Positions 16,782 through 25,360 are shown, counted from the first letter of the stretch. The stretch is DNA of 64,000 bases from Emergencia sp. 1XD21-10 (GCF_009936045.1 NZ_QWEQ01000005.1:62001-126000), one strand, 5' to 3'. Program-made: numbers and translations. The notes: a model not told the origin generated them from the letters alone.

Positions 16782-17324
16782 CTACTTCTCTTTATCAGTA
16801 TAAAATACACTAATATTTTTATCTTTGATTTTTTCATAGATTTCTGGATATAACAATCTTGTTTTTTCTCTATTTTCTTTAGTAGCGTGTTTCCCTAATT
16901 CAGGGTATTTATCCCAATTACGCAATTCACGAATATAGATTTTTTCACTTTCTTCACAATGATATACACGACTAATTGTTGATTTGGATATTTTTTTGTT
17001 TTGTATGACATGAGGTATCTTTTTATTGAACTCTTCAAAAAACTGATTCGTAGAAAATTTAGTTTTCCCGTTTTTTAATTCCAACATATCTTTTAATACT
17101 TGTAATTTTTCTCCTAAATATGTGTTTATCTGATAACCTGCCATAACATCTAAAATAAGATATTGTGTACTTCTCTTTTTTACAAGAATTAATTTAAATG
17201 GAATACAATCTACATCAAACATGACACTAAATTGTATTCCATTATGAGAATAATCAAATACATCATAAGTCCTGCTATGTTTTAAAATATCTATATGTAA
17301 ATCACGCAAATTTAATTTCATCAT
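16782..17324 (-). CDS. DUF6037-like protein, probable accessory insertion
   Basis: The 180-residue protein begins MMKLNLRDLHIDILKHSRTYDVFDYSHNGIQFSVMFDVD and has a basic C-terminal half. I chose 17324 because GGAGGTG (17331-17337) lies six bases upstream; an ATG at 17339 overlaps that site. The start and length suggest the DUF6037 group of small proteins found in mobile elements, an uncertain assignment. The gene is clearly more AT-rich than its neighbours, has its own strong ribosome site and terminator, and sits between two conserved Tn916 genes, so it looks like a later insertion. A host-defence role is possible but unproven. Confidence 0.7.
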   Translation of the reverse strand: MMKLNLRDLHIDILKHSRTYDVFDYSHNGIQFSVMFDVDCIPFKLILVKKRSTQYLILDVMAGYQINTYLGEKLQVLKDMLELKNGKTKFSTNQFFEEFNKKIPHVIQNKKISKSTISRVYHCEESEKIYIRELRNWDKYPELGKHATKENREKTRLLYPEIYEKIKDKNISVFYTDKEK

Positions 17325-17386
17325 AGAAAACACCTCCAATTCTTTAGATTATTATATCAAGTGATTTGTGGTGTTTCAATAATTAC

Positions 17387-17608
17387 TTATGCACCGATAA
17401 TCTTATTGAATAACTGCAACAGTACGTCTTTCACGCCAGCGGCATTGAATACCAAGCCAACAGCGATTAAGGCAATCACCAAGAATCCGATAAGTTTGGA
17501 AAACTCACGCTTGAATCCGAGATACACCCCGATAACAGCGATTGCCATAAGCACAAGGGATTGTGCGTTAGATAAAAACCAGTTGTATAAGTTCTGTCCG
17601 AAATTCAT
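17387..17608 (-). CDS. TcpD-like small membrane protein
   Basis: The 73-residue product has an N-terminal amphipathic part (MNFGQNLYNWFLSNAQ) and two hydrophobic helices (SLVLMAIAVIGVYLGF and LIGFLVIALIAVGLVF). This resembles the TcpD/small pilin-like membrane proteins of Gram-positive transfer systems. It starts where the DUF3789 gene ends, within the relaxase transcription unit. Confidence 0.75.
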   Translation of the reverse strand: MNFGQNLYNWFLSNAQSLVLMAIAVIGVYLGFKREFSKLIGFLVIALIAVGLVFNAAGVKDVLLQLFNKIIGA

Positions 17609-17739
17609 TATCTCTTTCTCCTTTCCATCACTTCAATTTCTCTGTCTGCGGCTTTTGCAGACTGCATAAGACACATAGTAACTACTCCGAATCCTGCCCC
17701 AAGTGAGAACAGGAAGAAGTCAAATAAGATATGCTTCAT
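17608..17739 (-). CDS. DUF3789-type mini membrane protein
   Basis: The 43-residue protein starts at the ATG at 17739 (MKHILFDFFLFSLGAGFGVVTMCL) after the bases GGAGGAATGACAAC; a longer frame to 17793 lies inside the relaxase gene. It has one transmembrane helix, a Cys-Met-Gln turn and a charged tail (REIEVMERRKR), as in the DUF3789 proteins of Tn916-like elements. It starts 4 bp after the relaxase stop. Role unknown. Confidence 0.75.
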   Translation of the reverse strand: MKHILFDFFLFSLGAGFGVVTMCLMQSAKAADREIEVMERRKR

Positions 17740-17743
17740 GTTG

Positions 17744-18955
17744 TCATTCCTCCTTACTGATGATTTCCTCTGTGGAAGTCGTCTGTTGTTCAATCAGTTT
17801 TTTATGACGCTCGGTGAGCTTCGCATGGTCTAAAATATCTTTGAGATAAGTCGTGCCGTTGGTACGATCTATCTGCTGTAAGACTTTCCATGTAGGAGCT
17901 ACCTGTCTGCTTATCCAGTTCAGCGTCCTTGTGAGCGTGTACGGTTCTGGTTTGGTCGTCAGTTTCAGACGCCCACGATCAGAACCGATAAAGTACGCCC
18001 ATTTCTCATTGGTTTTCCATTCGCTGCGTCGCTTATCCACCTCCTTGTCAGCGAACCGCATATAACGGTTGATAATATCAAAAGCGGTACGTTCTGCGTC
18101 ATGGTAGGTCAGCAGGTCACGCACCGCATAATAGGCTCGCTCATTCTTTAGTCTTATTTCAAAACGGTTCTTGATTTTTGTATCTTCAATGGCTATGTCA
18201 TACTTTGCGTACTGTTCATAGTCCTTTTCGTAGATACAGAAATAGACTTCCGATTTGAGCGAACCAATATACAATGTATTTCCCATACCGTATCTGTCCT
18301 GTTCCATGCTTCTTACAAGCTCACCGCTGCGGTAGCTCTTGAAGCTGCGAAATACGGAAATACATTCCTCATGGTTGCATTTCTCTGTCAGCTCTGGAAT
18401 GTCTAAGATTCCTGCCATATCGTTGATGGCAAGGTCAAGACGTTTCATCACACCTCCCTCTATCAGAGCGTCCATGAGAAAGTCATACCAGCTCCTATGC
18501 TGTGCCAAGAGGTAGCTTTCCATCTGGCGGCAGCCTTTGCCTTTCAGCTCTAGTAATGTGCCTTTTTCCTTATCGGGTGAAGTCAGCACGAACACATCAC
18601 CCAAGACGTAATGTTCCGCATAGGAGTAGAAGCCAAAATCCTCATGTATCATCACATCAAGCCTTAATTTGAGAATATCTTCAACAACGTGTTTTACGTC
18701 CTGTGTGGGGAATCGGATTCTGACATAATCCAAGACCATTTCCAGCGGATTTTCTGGATTCAGTTTATCCAGAGCGTCCGTGAGTTTCACCTTGATTTCT
18801 TCCGTCAAGGCTACTTTTCCAGATTCAAGCCTGCTGACATACTCTCGGCTGACACCAGCCATGACCGCAAGCTGATTCTGGGAAACGCCGTACTGCGTCC
18901 GTTGTTCTTTGAGTTTGTTTATCCAGTCGGTATCATTCAGTAAAAATCCCTCCAA
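17744..18955 (-). CDS. mobT: MobT-type relaxase (Orf20)
   Basis: The protein of about 403 residues has an N-terminal XRE HTH (VSQNQLAVMAGVSREYVSRLESGK) followed by a Rep_trans domain with the GDVFVLTSPDKEKGTLLELKG and RLDLAINDM segments. This is the MobT family of Tn916 Orf20 and ICEBs1 NicK. It nicks oriT, present just upstream at 19069-19092, and stays on the transferred strand. The start is uncertain: TTG at 18955 matches the family's N-terminus, but the GGAGGG site lies just inside it and would favour a CTG or later start. Confidence 0.92.
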   Translation of the reverse strand: MEGFLLNDTDWINKLKEQRTQYGVSQNQLAVMAGVSREYVSRLESGKVALTEEIKVKLTDALDKLNPENPLEMVLDYVRIRFPTQDVKHVVEDILKLRLDVMIHEDFGFYSYAEHYVLGDVFVLTSPDKEKGTLLELKGKGCRQMESYLLAQHRSWYDFLMDALIEGGVMKRLDLAINDMAGILDIPELTEKCNHEECISVFRSFKSYRSGELVRSMEQDRYGMGNTLYIGSLKSEVYFCIYEKDYEQYAKYDIAIEDTKIKNRFEIRLKNERAYYAVRDLLTYHDAERTAFDIINRYMRFADKEVDKRRSEWKTNEKWAYFIGSDRGRLKLTTKPEPYTLTRTLNWISRQVAPTWKVLQQIDRTNGTTYLKDILDHAKLTERHKKLIEQQTTSTEEIISKEE

Positions 18956-19059
18956 TCGAAAAAGGAATGTGACATTTACCGATTTTGTCACACTCCCTTG
19001 AATGTTTGAAAAGTCCGCTGTTTTAGGGGACTTTCAGATATTATTATGACTGTTTCCAG

Positions 19060-19121
19060 ATAATTTGTGCCCCCCTGTTAGATAATGGGGGCGAATGGTT
19101 GGTGTGGCAAGCCACACCAAC
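19060..19121. other. oriT-type origin of transfer
   Basis: In the relaxase/coupling-protein gap, 19069-19092 has GCCCCCCTGTTAG and ATAATGGGGGC, forming C6/G5 arms around the core CTAACAGGGGGG on the minus strand. The same core occurs in the Tn916 and ICEBs1 oriT sites nicked by MobT relaxases. A perfect 11-bp inverted repeat (GTTGGTGTGGC / GCCACACCAAC, 2-nt loop) follows at 19098-19121. Position and sequence both match. Confidence 0.85.
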
Positions 19122-19126
19122 ACAGG

Positions 19127-20530
19127 CTAGTCCGTACCTGCGGCTTCCGCTCCGCACGCCGCCTGTCCGTCCTGCCTGTTTTGTGTCAATCTGCCTATTT
19201 CTCTTAGAAAATCGTGTCCTTTTGGTACAAGGGGAGTGTAAAACTCTGATATGACACTTGTTCCTGTATCGACGTAGCCACGTCCTTTGATCTGTTTCAG
19301 AAAAAAGTCCTTGTCTACCTCTCCGAACATCATGGAATAGCCAAGCTCTGACATACGCCCCAATGCGACACGGAAATTGAACTGGTCACGGATTCCGTCA
19401 CCTAAATATTTTGCGTCTGGTCGCTGACAGGCGAGGATAAGAAAGTAACCTGCCTGTCGTCCGAGCATGACTATCTGTTTGAGCTTATTCAGCACAGCAG
19501 CGTTTTCCTTTGTCGTCAGCATTTCCATAAATGCTACATATTCATCAAAGATTAAAAAGTGCGGAGCAAGACCGAGATAGGCATAGTTTTCACCTGTCTT
19601 GTAGTTTTCCATGAGCTTCATAGCTTCACTTCTTGCCATCATACCGTCATAGAACCTATCAATACAAGCAGTTATATCTTCCTTTTTGTAGTAGACTTCT
19701 GGCATGACGACGGATAAATCCGCAAGGTCAGCGTTCTTCGGGTCTAACACATACATGACCGCATTGCAGCGGAGCAGAGCTTCAATGATAGTGAGGATAA
19801 AGTAAGTTTTACCGCCACCAGTGCCGCCAGCAATCAGCATGTGAGGGAGCTTGTCATATTCCCACCAGACATTTTTCATCAGACGCAAGCTGCCATGTTC
19901 CGCTTGTACTTCGTCAATGGTAATTCTGTTTGCGATAGTGTCATAGAGCAGCACATATTCAACGTAGCTGTCCTTTAATTCTTTGGAAACCAGCTCACAG
20001 TACAAGCCTGTTTCCAGCTTCTTTTCCAAATGTAGGAGCTGGTCTTGATATTTTCCCAGTGTGATTTCTGTACGGATATACAATAGTCCGTTATCCATAC
20101 GATAATACAGCTTTGGAAAATAGTTGATTTTCTCTTTTTTGCTGGTCGCTGGTAAATCCTTGAAGAATCCGCTGTCCTGCATGGTTTCCGATTCATACCA
20201 CCCATTTTCGAGTATCATTCTAGCCAGCTTTTGACGGTGAAAGAGCTGCTTTACCCTGTCATACTGGAATCTGCGGTACAAAAGAGCAGCAATCACACAG
20301 ACCAGAGCTGCCACAATGATTGTTACTATCATGTATGTCGTAACGGTAAGATGGACGCTGCCATTTTGCATAAGACGAACCGATTTCCAGTCCGTTGTTA
20401 GGATTGCTTTTAGGTTCAGCAACATAACCACAGTAAGGAACAGCAAAAGCAGCGAACCAGCCGAGAAACGAAAAACCAGCGACTTGTCACTGGCTCTGAT
20501 ACGGTTTCCACGTTTATTGAATTGTGGCAT
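19127..20530 (-). CDS. TcpA/FtsK-type coupling protein (Orf21)
   Basis: The 467-residue protein has two N-terminal transmembrane helices (about residues 24-45 and 65-85), a Walker A GGTGGGKTYF (about 235), Walker B-like MYVLDPKNADL and HFLIFDEYVAFM. It is the FtsK/SpoIIIE-type coupling ATPase of Tn916 (Orf21), which delivers relaxase-bound DNA to the channel. It is 17 bp downstream of orf22. oriT lies just beyond its stop. Confidence 0.95.
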   Translation of the reverse strand: MPQFNKRGNRIRASDKSLVFRFSAGSLLLLFLTVVMLLNLKAILTTDWKSVRLMQNGSVHLTVTTYMIVTIIVAALVCVIAALLYRRFQYDRVKQLFHRQKLARMILENGWYESETMQDSGFFKDLPATSKKEKINYFPKLYYRMDNGLLYIRTEITLGKYQDQLLHLEKKLETGLYCELVSKELKDSYVEYVLLYDTIANRITIDEVQAEHGSLRLMKNVWWEYDKLPHMLIAGGTGGGKTYFILTIIEALLRCNAVMYVLDPKNADLADLSVVMPEVYYKKEDITACIDRFYDGMMARSEAMKLMENYKTGENYAYLGLAPHFLIFDEYVAFMEMLTTKENAAVLNKLKQIVMLGRQAGYFLILACQRPDAKYLGDGIRDQFNFRVALGRMSELGYSMMFGEVDKDFFLKQIKGRGYVDTGTSVISEFYTPLVPKGHDFLREIGRLTQNRQDGQAACGAEAAGTD

Positions 20531-20546
20531 AGGCTAAATCCTTTCT

Positions 20547-20939
20547 TTATTTCTTATTTTGTGGTTGCTGGCTATGGTTGTGGTTCTGCGGATTTCCTGC
20601 TGGTTGACCGTTCTTATTTTTCAAGACAATATCATCTGCCTTGATATACCAGTCAACGTCTGCCCCTTGAAACGTAGCAGTTGCCACCGTATCAGCCACA
20701 GGATTGATGATTTCCACCTCTGCGTTATAATCATATTCTTTTAACGGAACAGAAGCAGGAATACTTACCTGTATCATGCGCCCCTGTTCCTTGCACTTCA
20801 AATCGTAGGTACGTTCTTTGATTTCTTCAGAAACCGTACCGTCCTCATTCTGGATATGTACCTCACGACGCAACGCCGAGAACTTCAATACTCCGAATGT
20901 CTTTTCCTTATCAATGATGATTCCGTTTGCTAATCTCAT
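20547..20939 (-). CDS. DUF961 protein (Orf22-like)
   Basis: This 130-residue protein (MRLANGIIIDKEKTFGVLKF) belongs to the YdcP/DUF961 group represented by Tn916 Orf22 and Orf23. The related ICEBs1 proteins act as helicase-processivity accessories that help rolling-circle replication of the element. It ends in a Gln/Asn/His-rich tail and sits between orf23 and orf21. Confidence 0.9.
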   Translation of the reverse strand: MRLANGIIIDKEKTFGVLKFSALRREVHIQNEDGTVSEEIKERTYDLKCKEQGRMIQVSIPASVPLKEYDYNAEVEIINPVADTVATATFQGADVDWYIKADDIVLKNKNGQPAGNPQNHNHSQQPQNKK

Positions 20940-20954
20940 AATCTTTCTACCTCC

Positions 20955-21269
20955 TTATGCTTTCACCATATCGTCTGCTGACAGGATATAGTTTGTGAAT
21001 CCTCTTGTGCCGATTTTGTAACCCTCTGCGGTGATTTTTGGATTGATAAGTTTTACTTTTTCCTCTGATTCAAAATTTTTCTCACCAGCAGAAGCAGGCA
21101 GCACGACGATAATATCATCTGCCCTCTGTACGTCCGAATAAAGGTTGAAGCTACGGGAAACTACCGTCATACGTCCGTTGATCCTACGCTGTTCAACCTT
21201 ATTCTCACCTGCAAACTCCAAATTTCCGAATGTCTTTTCCATGTTCGGGATAACGTGTTTTAATTCCAT
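20955..21269 (-). CDS. DUF961 protein (Orf23-like)
   Basis: The 104-residue protein (MELKHVIPNMEKTFGNLEFAG) is a paralogue of the next gene; both carry the K-TFG-L-F start and a VKLINP segment. In the Tn916 family Orf23 opens the conjugation operon, and homologues act as replication-processivity factors. AAAGGA-type bases and a likely promoter region lie upstream (21270-21515). Confidence 0.9.
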   Translation of the reverse strand: MELKHVIPNMEKTFGNLEFAGENKVEQRRINGRMTVVSRSFNLYSDVQRADDIIVVLPASAGEKNFESEEKVKLINPKITAEGYKIGTRGFTNYILSADDMVKA

Positions 21270-21359
21270 AAATGTATTTACCTCTTTTCTTTCTGATTTT
21301 GATTGATTTCATATAGTATCATTCTGCTGTCTGGATTGTATCTGTCTGCCTGTGAATCA

Positions 21360-21391
21360 TCAAGGGCAAGCGTTGTGCTTCGCACCCTTGA
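21360..21391. other. Inverted repeat upstream of orf23
   Basis: TCAAGGG and CCCTTGA arms enclose an inner AAGC/GCTT pairing. It has no strong T-run, so it may be a regulatory or processing stem between the adhesin gene and the transfer operon. The rest of 21270-21515 shows no gene. Confidence 0.4.
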
Positions 21392-21515
21392 CAATCCCCA
21401 TTCAGAAAGATAAATGGCAATCAAGCAGAATTTAGTTAAACTGTCAGCCAAAGACTGGCGTTTCTATGATGGGCGGTGGTCGGGGGAGTGCTTTCATGAG
21501 CTGCTACCTCCTGCA

Positions 21516-24500
21516 TTAGTCAGATTTCTTTACTCTGCGGAATCTCTTATAACCTGCAAAGATAAGACCAGCAGCAGAAATTCCCATCATAGCGAGTAAT
21601 GCGGCGAATGGCGTATTGTCACCAGTTTTTGGTGAATCGCTTGGCTTCGTTGGTGTGATAGGTTCTTCTGGTGTAGTAGGGGATTCTGGTTTTTCCTTGA
21701 TTGTCACCGTCTGCCCCTCGTCCTTGATGTCCTTATGTTCCGCTACTTTGATAGGCTTGTCTGGATTTGTCACGTCGTACAATTCTTCAAAAGTGACAAG
21801 CTCTTTACCACCTAGCTCACTGGCATTGAATGTAAATTCAATCTGAACCTCCATCTTAGTATCTGTAGCGGTGAAAGTAAGGTCATTTTTCACACGCTTA
21901 CCATTAACGATAAGTTCTGTATTTTCCGATTTCACCATTTCCCAACCTTTAAGGGTATATTTCACGTCTTTTTCAAGACCATCTAAGGTAACAGTATCAA
22001 CGATAGTTACGTCCTTACCAGCTTCGATTGTCTTTTTACCTGTTGCCTTGTCGGTAGCGGTTGTGTGCATAGTGATGATACGCTCTGTGATTGTCACCGT
22101 CTGTTCGTCGTCTTTGATGTCCTTGTGTTCAGCTACTTTGGTAGACTCGTCTGGATTTGTCATATCGTATAATTCTTCAAAAGTGACAAGCTCCTTACCT
22201 GCAAGCTCACTGGCATTGAAAGTAAATGCAATCTCGACTTCCATTTTGGAATCGTCTGCGGTAAAGTTAAGGTCATTTTCCACAGGTTTACCGTCTATAA
22301 GAAGCTGTGCATTTTCAGACTTCACCATTTCCCAACCTTTAAGGGCGTATTTCACGCCTTTTTCAAGCCCATCTAAAGTGACCGTATCAACGATAGTCAC
22401 GCTCTTACCAGCAACAATCATCTTTTCACCTGTTGCCTTGTTGGTAGCTGTGGTATGAATGGTAATGATTCTTTCCTCGATTTTTACAGTCTGCCCGTCG
22501 TCCTCAATGTCCTTGTGTTCAGCCACCTTGATAGGCTCGTCTGGATTGGAAAGGTCGTACAATTCTTCAAACGTCACAAGGCCTTTGCCACCTAAAGCAC
22601 TGGCATTGAATGTATAGGAAACTTCAACTTCCATTTTGGAATCTTTTGCAGTGAATGAGTAATCACTTTCCACAGGTTTACCATCAATAAGAAGTTGTGC
22701 ATTTTCAGATTTCACCATCTGCCAGCCTTTGAGCTGGTATTTTGTTCCCTTTTTCAATCCGTCTAAAGTGACCGTATCAACGATAGTCACACTCTTACCA
22801 GCAATGATTGACTTTTCGCCTGTTACCTTGTCGGTAGCTGTGGTATGGATAGAGATTTCTGGTTCGTAATCATCTGTCAATGTTCCCAAGTCAACGACAG
22901 TCTTATTGCGTGATACCACCACATCAAAGGCAGGAATCAAGGTCATTCCTTTGTTGGAATCACAGCGTAATTCCTCAATCTCATAAGTATCATAGAGTAA
23001 AGCACCTTTGCTGTCGTCTGGTTCAGATGTTCCAAACCAGATACCGTCCTCACTGGATTTACCAGCGTTTGTATTCTGCTTATGAGATACCCAGTCAGCA
23101 GCAGTAGAGAACTGACCGTTTTTATCAGTCACAATGATGTGGCTTTCACCAGTCGTCTTGCTTGTGATCCTAAACGAAACATTCGCAAGTCGCTTGTGAG
23201 TACCGTCACCGATTTTGACACCCTCAATATCACCACGTTTAATCTGATTGTAAACAGAGTGTACTTCGTCAGTTAAATCAACGATTTTTCCATTCTCTGT
23301 GATTGCAAACTCAATCGGTTTTGCACCGTCAGTCAAATATCCCTCTGGAGCTTTACTTTCTTCGATACGGTATTTTCCGTATGGTAACGTATCTGCGTCA
23401 GTCGTAGCGATACCGTCAATGCCTGTATGGATTGTTTTGACAACTTCATTCTTGCTATATAACTTGCCACCTACCAAGACAGCTTTATCATTCAAGGAAA
23501 CAATCTCAAAGGCAGTATCTTTCAAAGTTGCACCGCCTTGTGCTTTTGTATCTTTTGTTTCAAGGTCACGCTTCTGGATTTTCACACCGCCACGGATAAC
23601 CTTGTCTGATACGGAATACTGGTTGCTGCCGCTTAACGCTGCAAGTTCACCGTTCTCTGTAATCTGTGCCACATACACGCCTTTTATCTGTTCAGAACTT
23701 CCAGCGGCTTGCATATAAGCACCCTCTAACAAGTAACCCTTTGGAGCTGTCTTTTCTTCCACAGTGATAGTACCAAGCGGCAAGCAGATAGTACCATTCT
23801 GTGTATAGAAGCTGTCACCAGATACTTTGTAAGCGTCAGCTAAACGTGTAATGTAATGGACTTCATTCTTGCTGTCTTTTTCAACGATTGTCTTTGTCGT
23901 CCATGTGCGTGTCGGCTCTGATGGGAGATTGTCTTTTGTGTAATATCCGTCATAATATTTCCAGACGAACTCCGCACCCTCCAAAGAAGCGTTACCTTGT
24001 GCGGTTGATTTGGAAGTTTCCATATCAATCTTGAAAAGCTCAACCAATGTGTCTGTGACCTTTGGTGTATCGCTGACTTTTAAGGTAGCAGTTTCACCAG
24101 CTTTGACCGTAAGGGTATAGACGTTCTTATCTAACTGGAATCCCTTTGGAGCTTTTGTTTCTTTCACAAAGTATGTTGCTGCCCTTAATTCCACTGTATC
24201 AGTGTTTCCATTACTATCTGTCGTAAGTGTGGCAACAGATTTCGTGCAGCCCTTATCAGAATAGACACCATAAGTCGCACCAGATAAAGAATAGCAGTCA
24301 TTAGATTGTGTAACCGCTGTATTACTGGACGATTTCTGAATCTTGCCATTTCCGACAGCCAACTTCGCCCAGAACTGTCCTAAGTCCTGCCCCTCACCGA
24401 CGTAGATATAACCGCCACAGTCATAGCGTCCTTTATTTTCTTTGACAAAGGCTTTTGCTCCTGCGAATACTTCATCTTGTACGGATTTTGAAATTTCATC

Positions 24501-24950
24501 ATAAGAAGCTCGGACATTATCACATTTCCAGCCTAGGTGAACACTCAATCTCTGCCAGACAACTAACTGTCTTAACAAGTAAGCGTGTTTGCTACCAAGT
24601 CCGCTGTGGCTTTTCGCATACTGTTTAACGTATTCAATAGATAAGGCAACGTCGGCTATCTGGTCGTCACTCATGCGTGTACTTGCGTCAGCTCTGGTCT
24701 TGTAACCATTTTTAAAGCCAGTATTGATGTCAATGCAGTAAGCGTCCTCGCCATCAACAGTCATGTGTCCTTCGTTGAATGTTTCACTGATTGAGCCATC
24801 ATTATTGACACGTTCAACAATTCCGACACGTTCCTCTGATTCTGTCCAGTATTGCGTTTCCGCTGCATGAACAGCAGTAGTGGGTAATGCAGTAAAAACG
24901 GTTGCAAGGGTGAGAACCCCCGTAAGTAATCGCTTCATAATCTTTTTCAT
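21516..24950 (-). CDS. Thioester/VaFE-repeat surface-anchored adhesin
   Basis: The ATG at 24950, ten bases after GAAAGGAGA, gives 1144 residues with a signal peptide ending near VHAAE. An N-terminal thioester domain follows, with the Cys of DAYCID and the Gln of RQLVVWQ, the pair known to form the intramolecular thioester that binds host ligands covalently. Next are SpaA/Cna-B type Ig domains, each ending in a Lys-Ala-Pro-Glu-Gly-type EESKAPEGY segment, then three VaFE repeats of about 130 residues. A Pro/Thr linker leads to the sorting signal SPKTGDN, a hydrophobic helix and a basic tail. SPKTG instead of LPXTG points to a variant sortase substrate. No sortase gene is in the element. It probably mediates attachment, perhaps mating-pair contact. 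Confidence 0.92.
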   Translation of the reverse strand: MKKIMKRLLTGVLTLATVFTALPTTAVHAAETQYWTESEERVGIVERVNNDGSISETFNEGHMTVDGEDAYCIDINTGFKNGYKTRADASTRMSDDQIADVALSIEYVKQYAKSHSGLGSKHAYLLRQLVVWQRLSVHLGWKCDNVRASYDEISKSVQDEVFAGAKAFVKENKGRYDCGGYIYVGEGQDLGQFWAKLAVGNGKIQKSSSNTAVTQSNDCYSLSGATYGVYSDKGCTKSVATLTTDSNGNTDTVELRAATYFVKETKAPKGFQLDKNVYTLTVKAGETATLKVSDTPKVTDTLVELFKIDMETSKSTAQGNASLEGAEFVWKYYDGYYTKDNLPSEPTRTWTTKTIVEKDSKNEVHYITRLADAYKVSGDSFYTQNGTICLPLGTITVEEKTAPKGYLLEGAYMQAAGSSEQIKGVYVAQITENGELAALSGSNQYSVSDKVIRGGVKIQKRDLETKDTKAQGGATLKDTAFEIVSLNDKAVLVGGKLYSKNEVVKTIHTGIDGIATTDADTLPYGKYRIEESKAPEGYLTDGAKPIEFAITENGKIVDLTDEVHSVYNQIKRGDIEGVKIGDGTHKRLANVSFRITSKTTGESHIIVTDKNGQFSTAADWVSHKQNTNAGKSSEDGIWFGTSEPDDSKGALLYDTYEIEELRCDSNKGMTLIPAFDVVVSRNKTVVDLGTLTDDYEPEISIHTTATDKVTGEKSIIAGKSVTIVDTVTLDGLKKGTKYQLKGWQMVKSENAQLLIDGKPVESDYSFTAKDSKMEVEVSYTFNASALGGKGLVTFEELYDLSNPDEPIKVAEHKDIEDDGQTVKIEERIITIHTTATNKATGEKMIVAGKSVTIVDTVTLDGLEKGVKYALKGWEMVKSENAQLLIDGKPVENDLNFTADDSKMEVEIAFTFNASELAGKELVTFEELYDMTNPDESTKVAEHKDIKDDEQTVTITERIITMHTTATDKATGKKTIEAGKDVTIVDTVTLDGLEKDVKYTLKGWEMVKSENTELIVNGKRVKNDLTFTATDTKMEVQIEFTFNASELGGKELVTFEELYDVTNPDKPIKVAEHKDIKDEGQTVTIKEKPESPTTPEEPITPTKPSDSPKTGDNTPFAALLAMMGISAAGLIFAGYKRFRRVKKSD
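21690..22860 (-). repeat. Three tandem ~390-bp VaFE-domain coding repeats
   Basis: Three near-copies start near 22860, 22470 and 22080, each encoding HTTAT-K-TGEK ... VDTVTLDGL ... LKGWEMVKSENAQL ... VTFEELYD ... VAEHKDI. High nucleotide similarity suggests recent duplication and possible copy-number variation by recombination. Confidence 0.85.
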
Positions 24951-25096
24951 AATATTTGATTCTCCTTTCGATTTTTGGGTAAAAAAATAGACGCTCATTT
25001 CTGAACGTCTACAACTTGAAAGGCTTGTCCTCTCACACATATTTAATTTTGATAGGTACAACAGTTGCCTTTCTTTCAGTAATATCGTTATCAGCC

Positions 25097-25252
25097 TTAC
25101 TTGCGCAACTGTGTTCCTCCATGGCCGGCATCCAGCACCAGGATCACCTGGGGTTCCATCTTCCCTGCCGTTTCGACCACCTTACTGTAGCTCGGACTGA
25201 AACACACAAATGCAAGCAGCAAAAGAACCATCACTCCTTTTTTTACTCTCAA
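25097..25252 (-). pseudogene. cwlD: cwlD 5' fragment
   Basis: The fragment starts with TTG at 25252, after GGAAGGAG, and encodes a signal anchor (MRVKKGVMVLLLLAFVCF) and EPQVILVLDAGHGG, the first zinc-ligand motif of Amidase_3 enzymes. After the junction at 25116-25123 the frame runs into element sequence (TQLRK) and stops at 25097. The 3' fragment is at 1313-1933. Joined through CCTCCATG, the frame is exact. Truncated here before the catalytic domain, so not functional. Confidence 0.92.
25116..25123. repeat. ICE right attachment junction (8-bp core copy)
   Basis: Second copy of CCTCCATG. Element DNA with TTGCGCAA (25101-25108) is on its left and the cwlD 5' coding sequence on its right. Confidence 0.8.
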
Positions 25253-25360
25253 ATTCTCTCTCCTTCCTTCTTTTTTCAATATATGAAGTAAAAACTAAAA
25301 TCATGTAGATGTTTTAAGACCAAAGCTGTGTTATACTGAAAGGAAGAAAAGGAGCACAAA

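Larger units (their letters stand above)
1926..25123. mobile_element. Tn916-family integrative and conjugative element inserted in cwlD
   Basis: The 23.2-kb segment is bounded by an 8-bp direct repeat (CCTCCATG) and lies exactly inside cwlD. Gene order matches Tn916: orf23, orf22, orf21 (coupling protein), oriT, orf20 (relaxase), small membrane proteins, orf18 (ArdA), orf17, orf16 (VirB4), orf15, orf14, orf13, then orf9, orf7 and orf8 homologues. The Tn916 xis/int pair is replaced by a large serine recombinase, as in Tn5397-type relatives. tet(M) is absent; its position holds an AbrB/ABC exporter cassette. A surface adhesin is added at the right end. All transfer genes appear intact, so the element could still be mobile. 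Integration through the 8-bp core is inferred. Confidence 0.93.

Noticed and set aside
21690-22860. CRISPR-like repeat array
   Set aside because: The three repeats are 390 bp long, in frame and encode VaFE domains of one protein.
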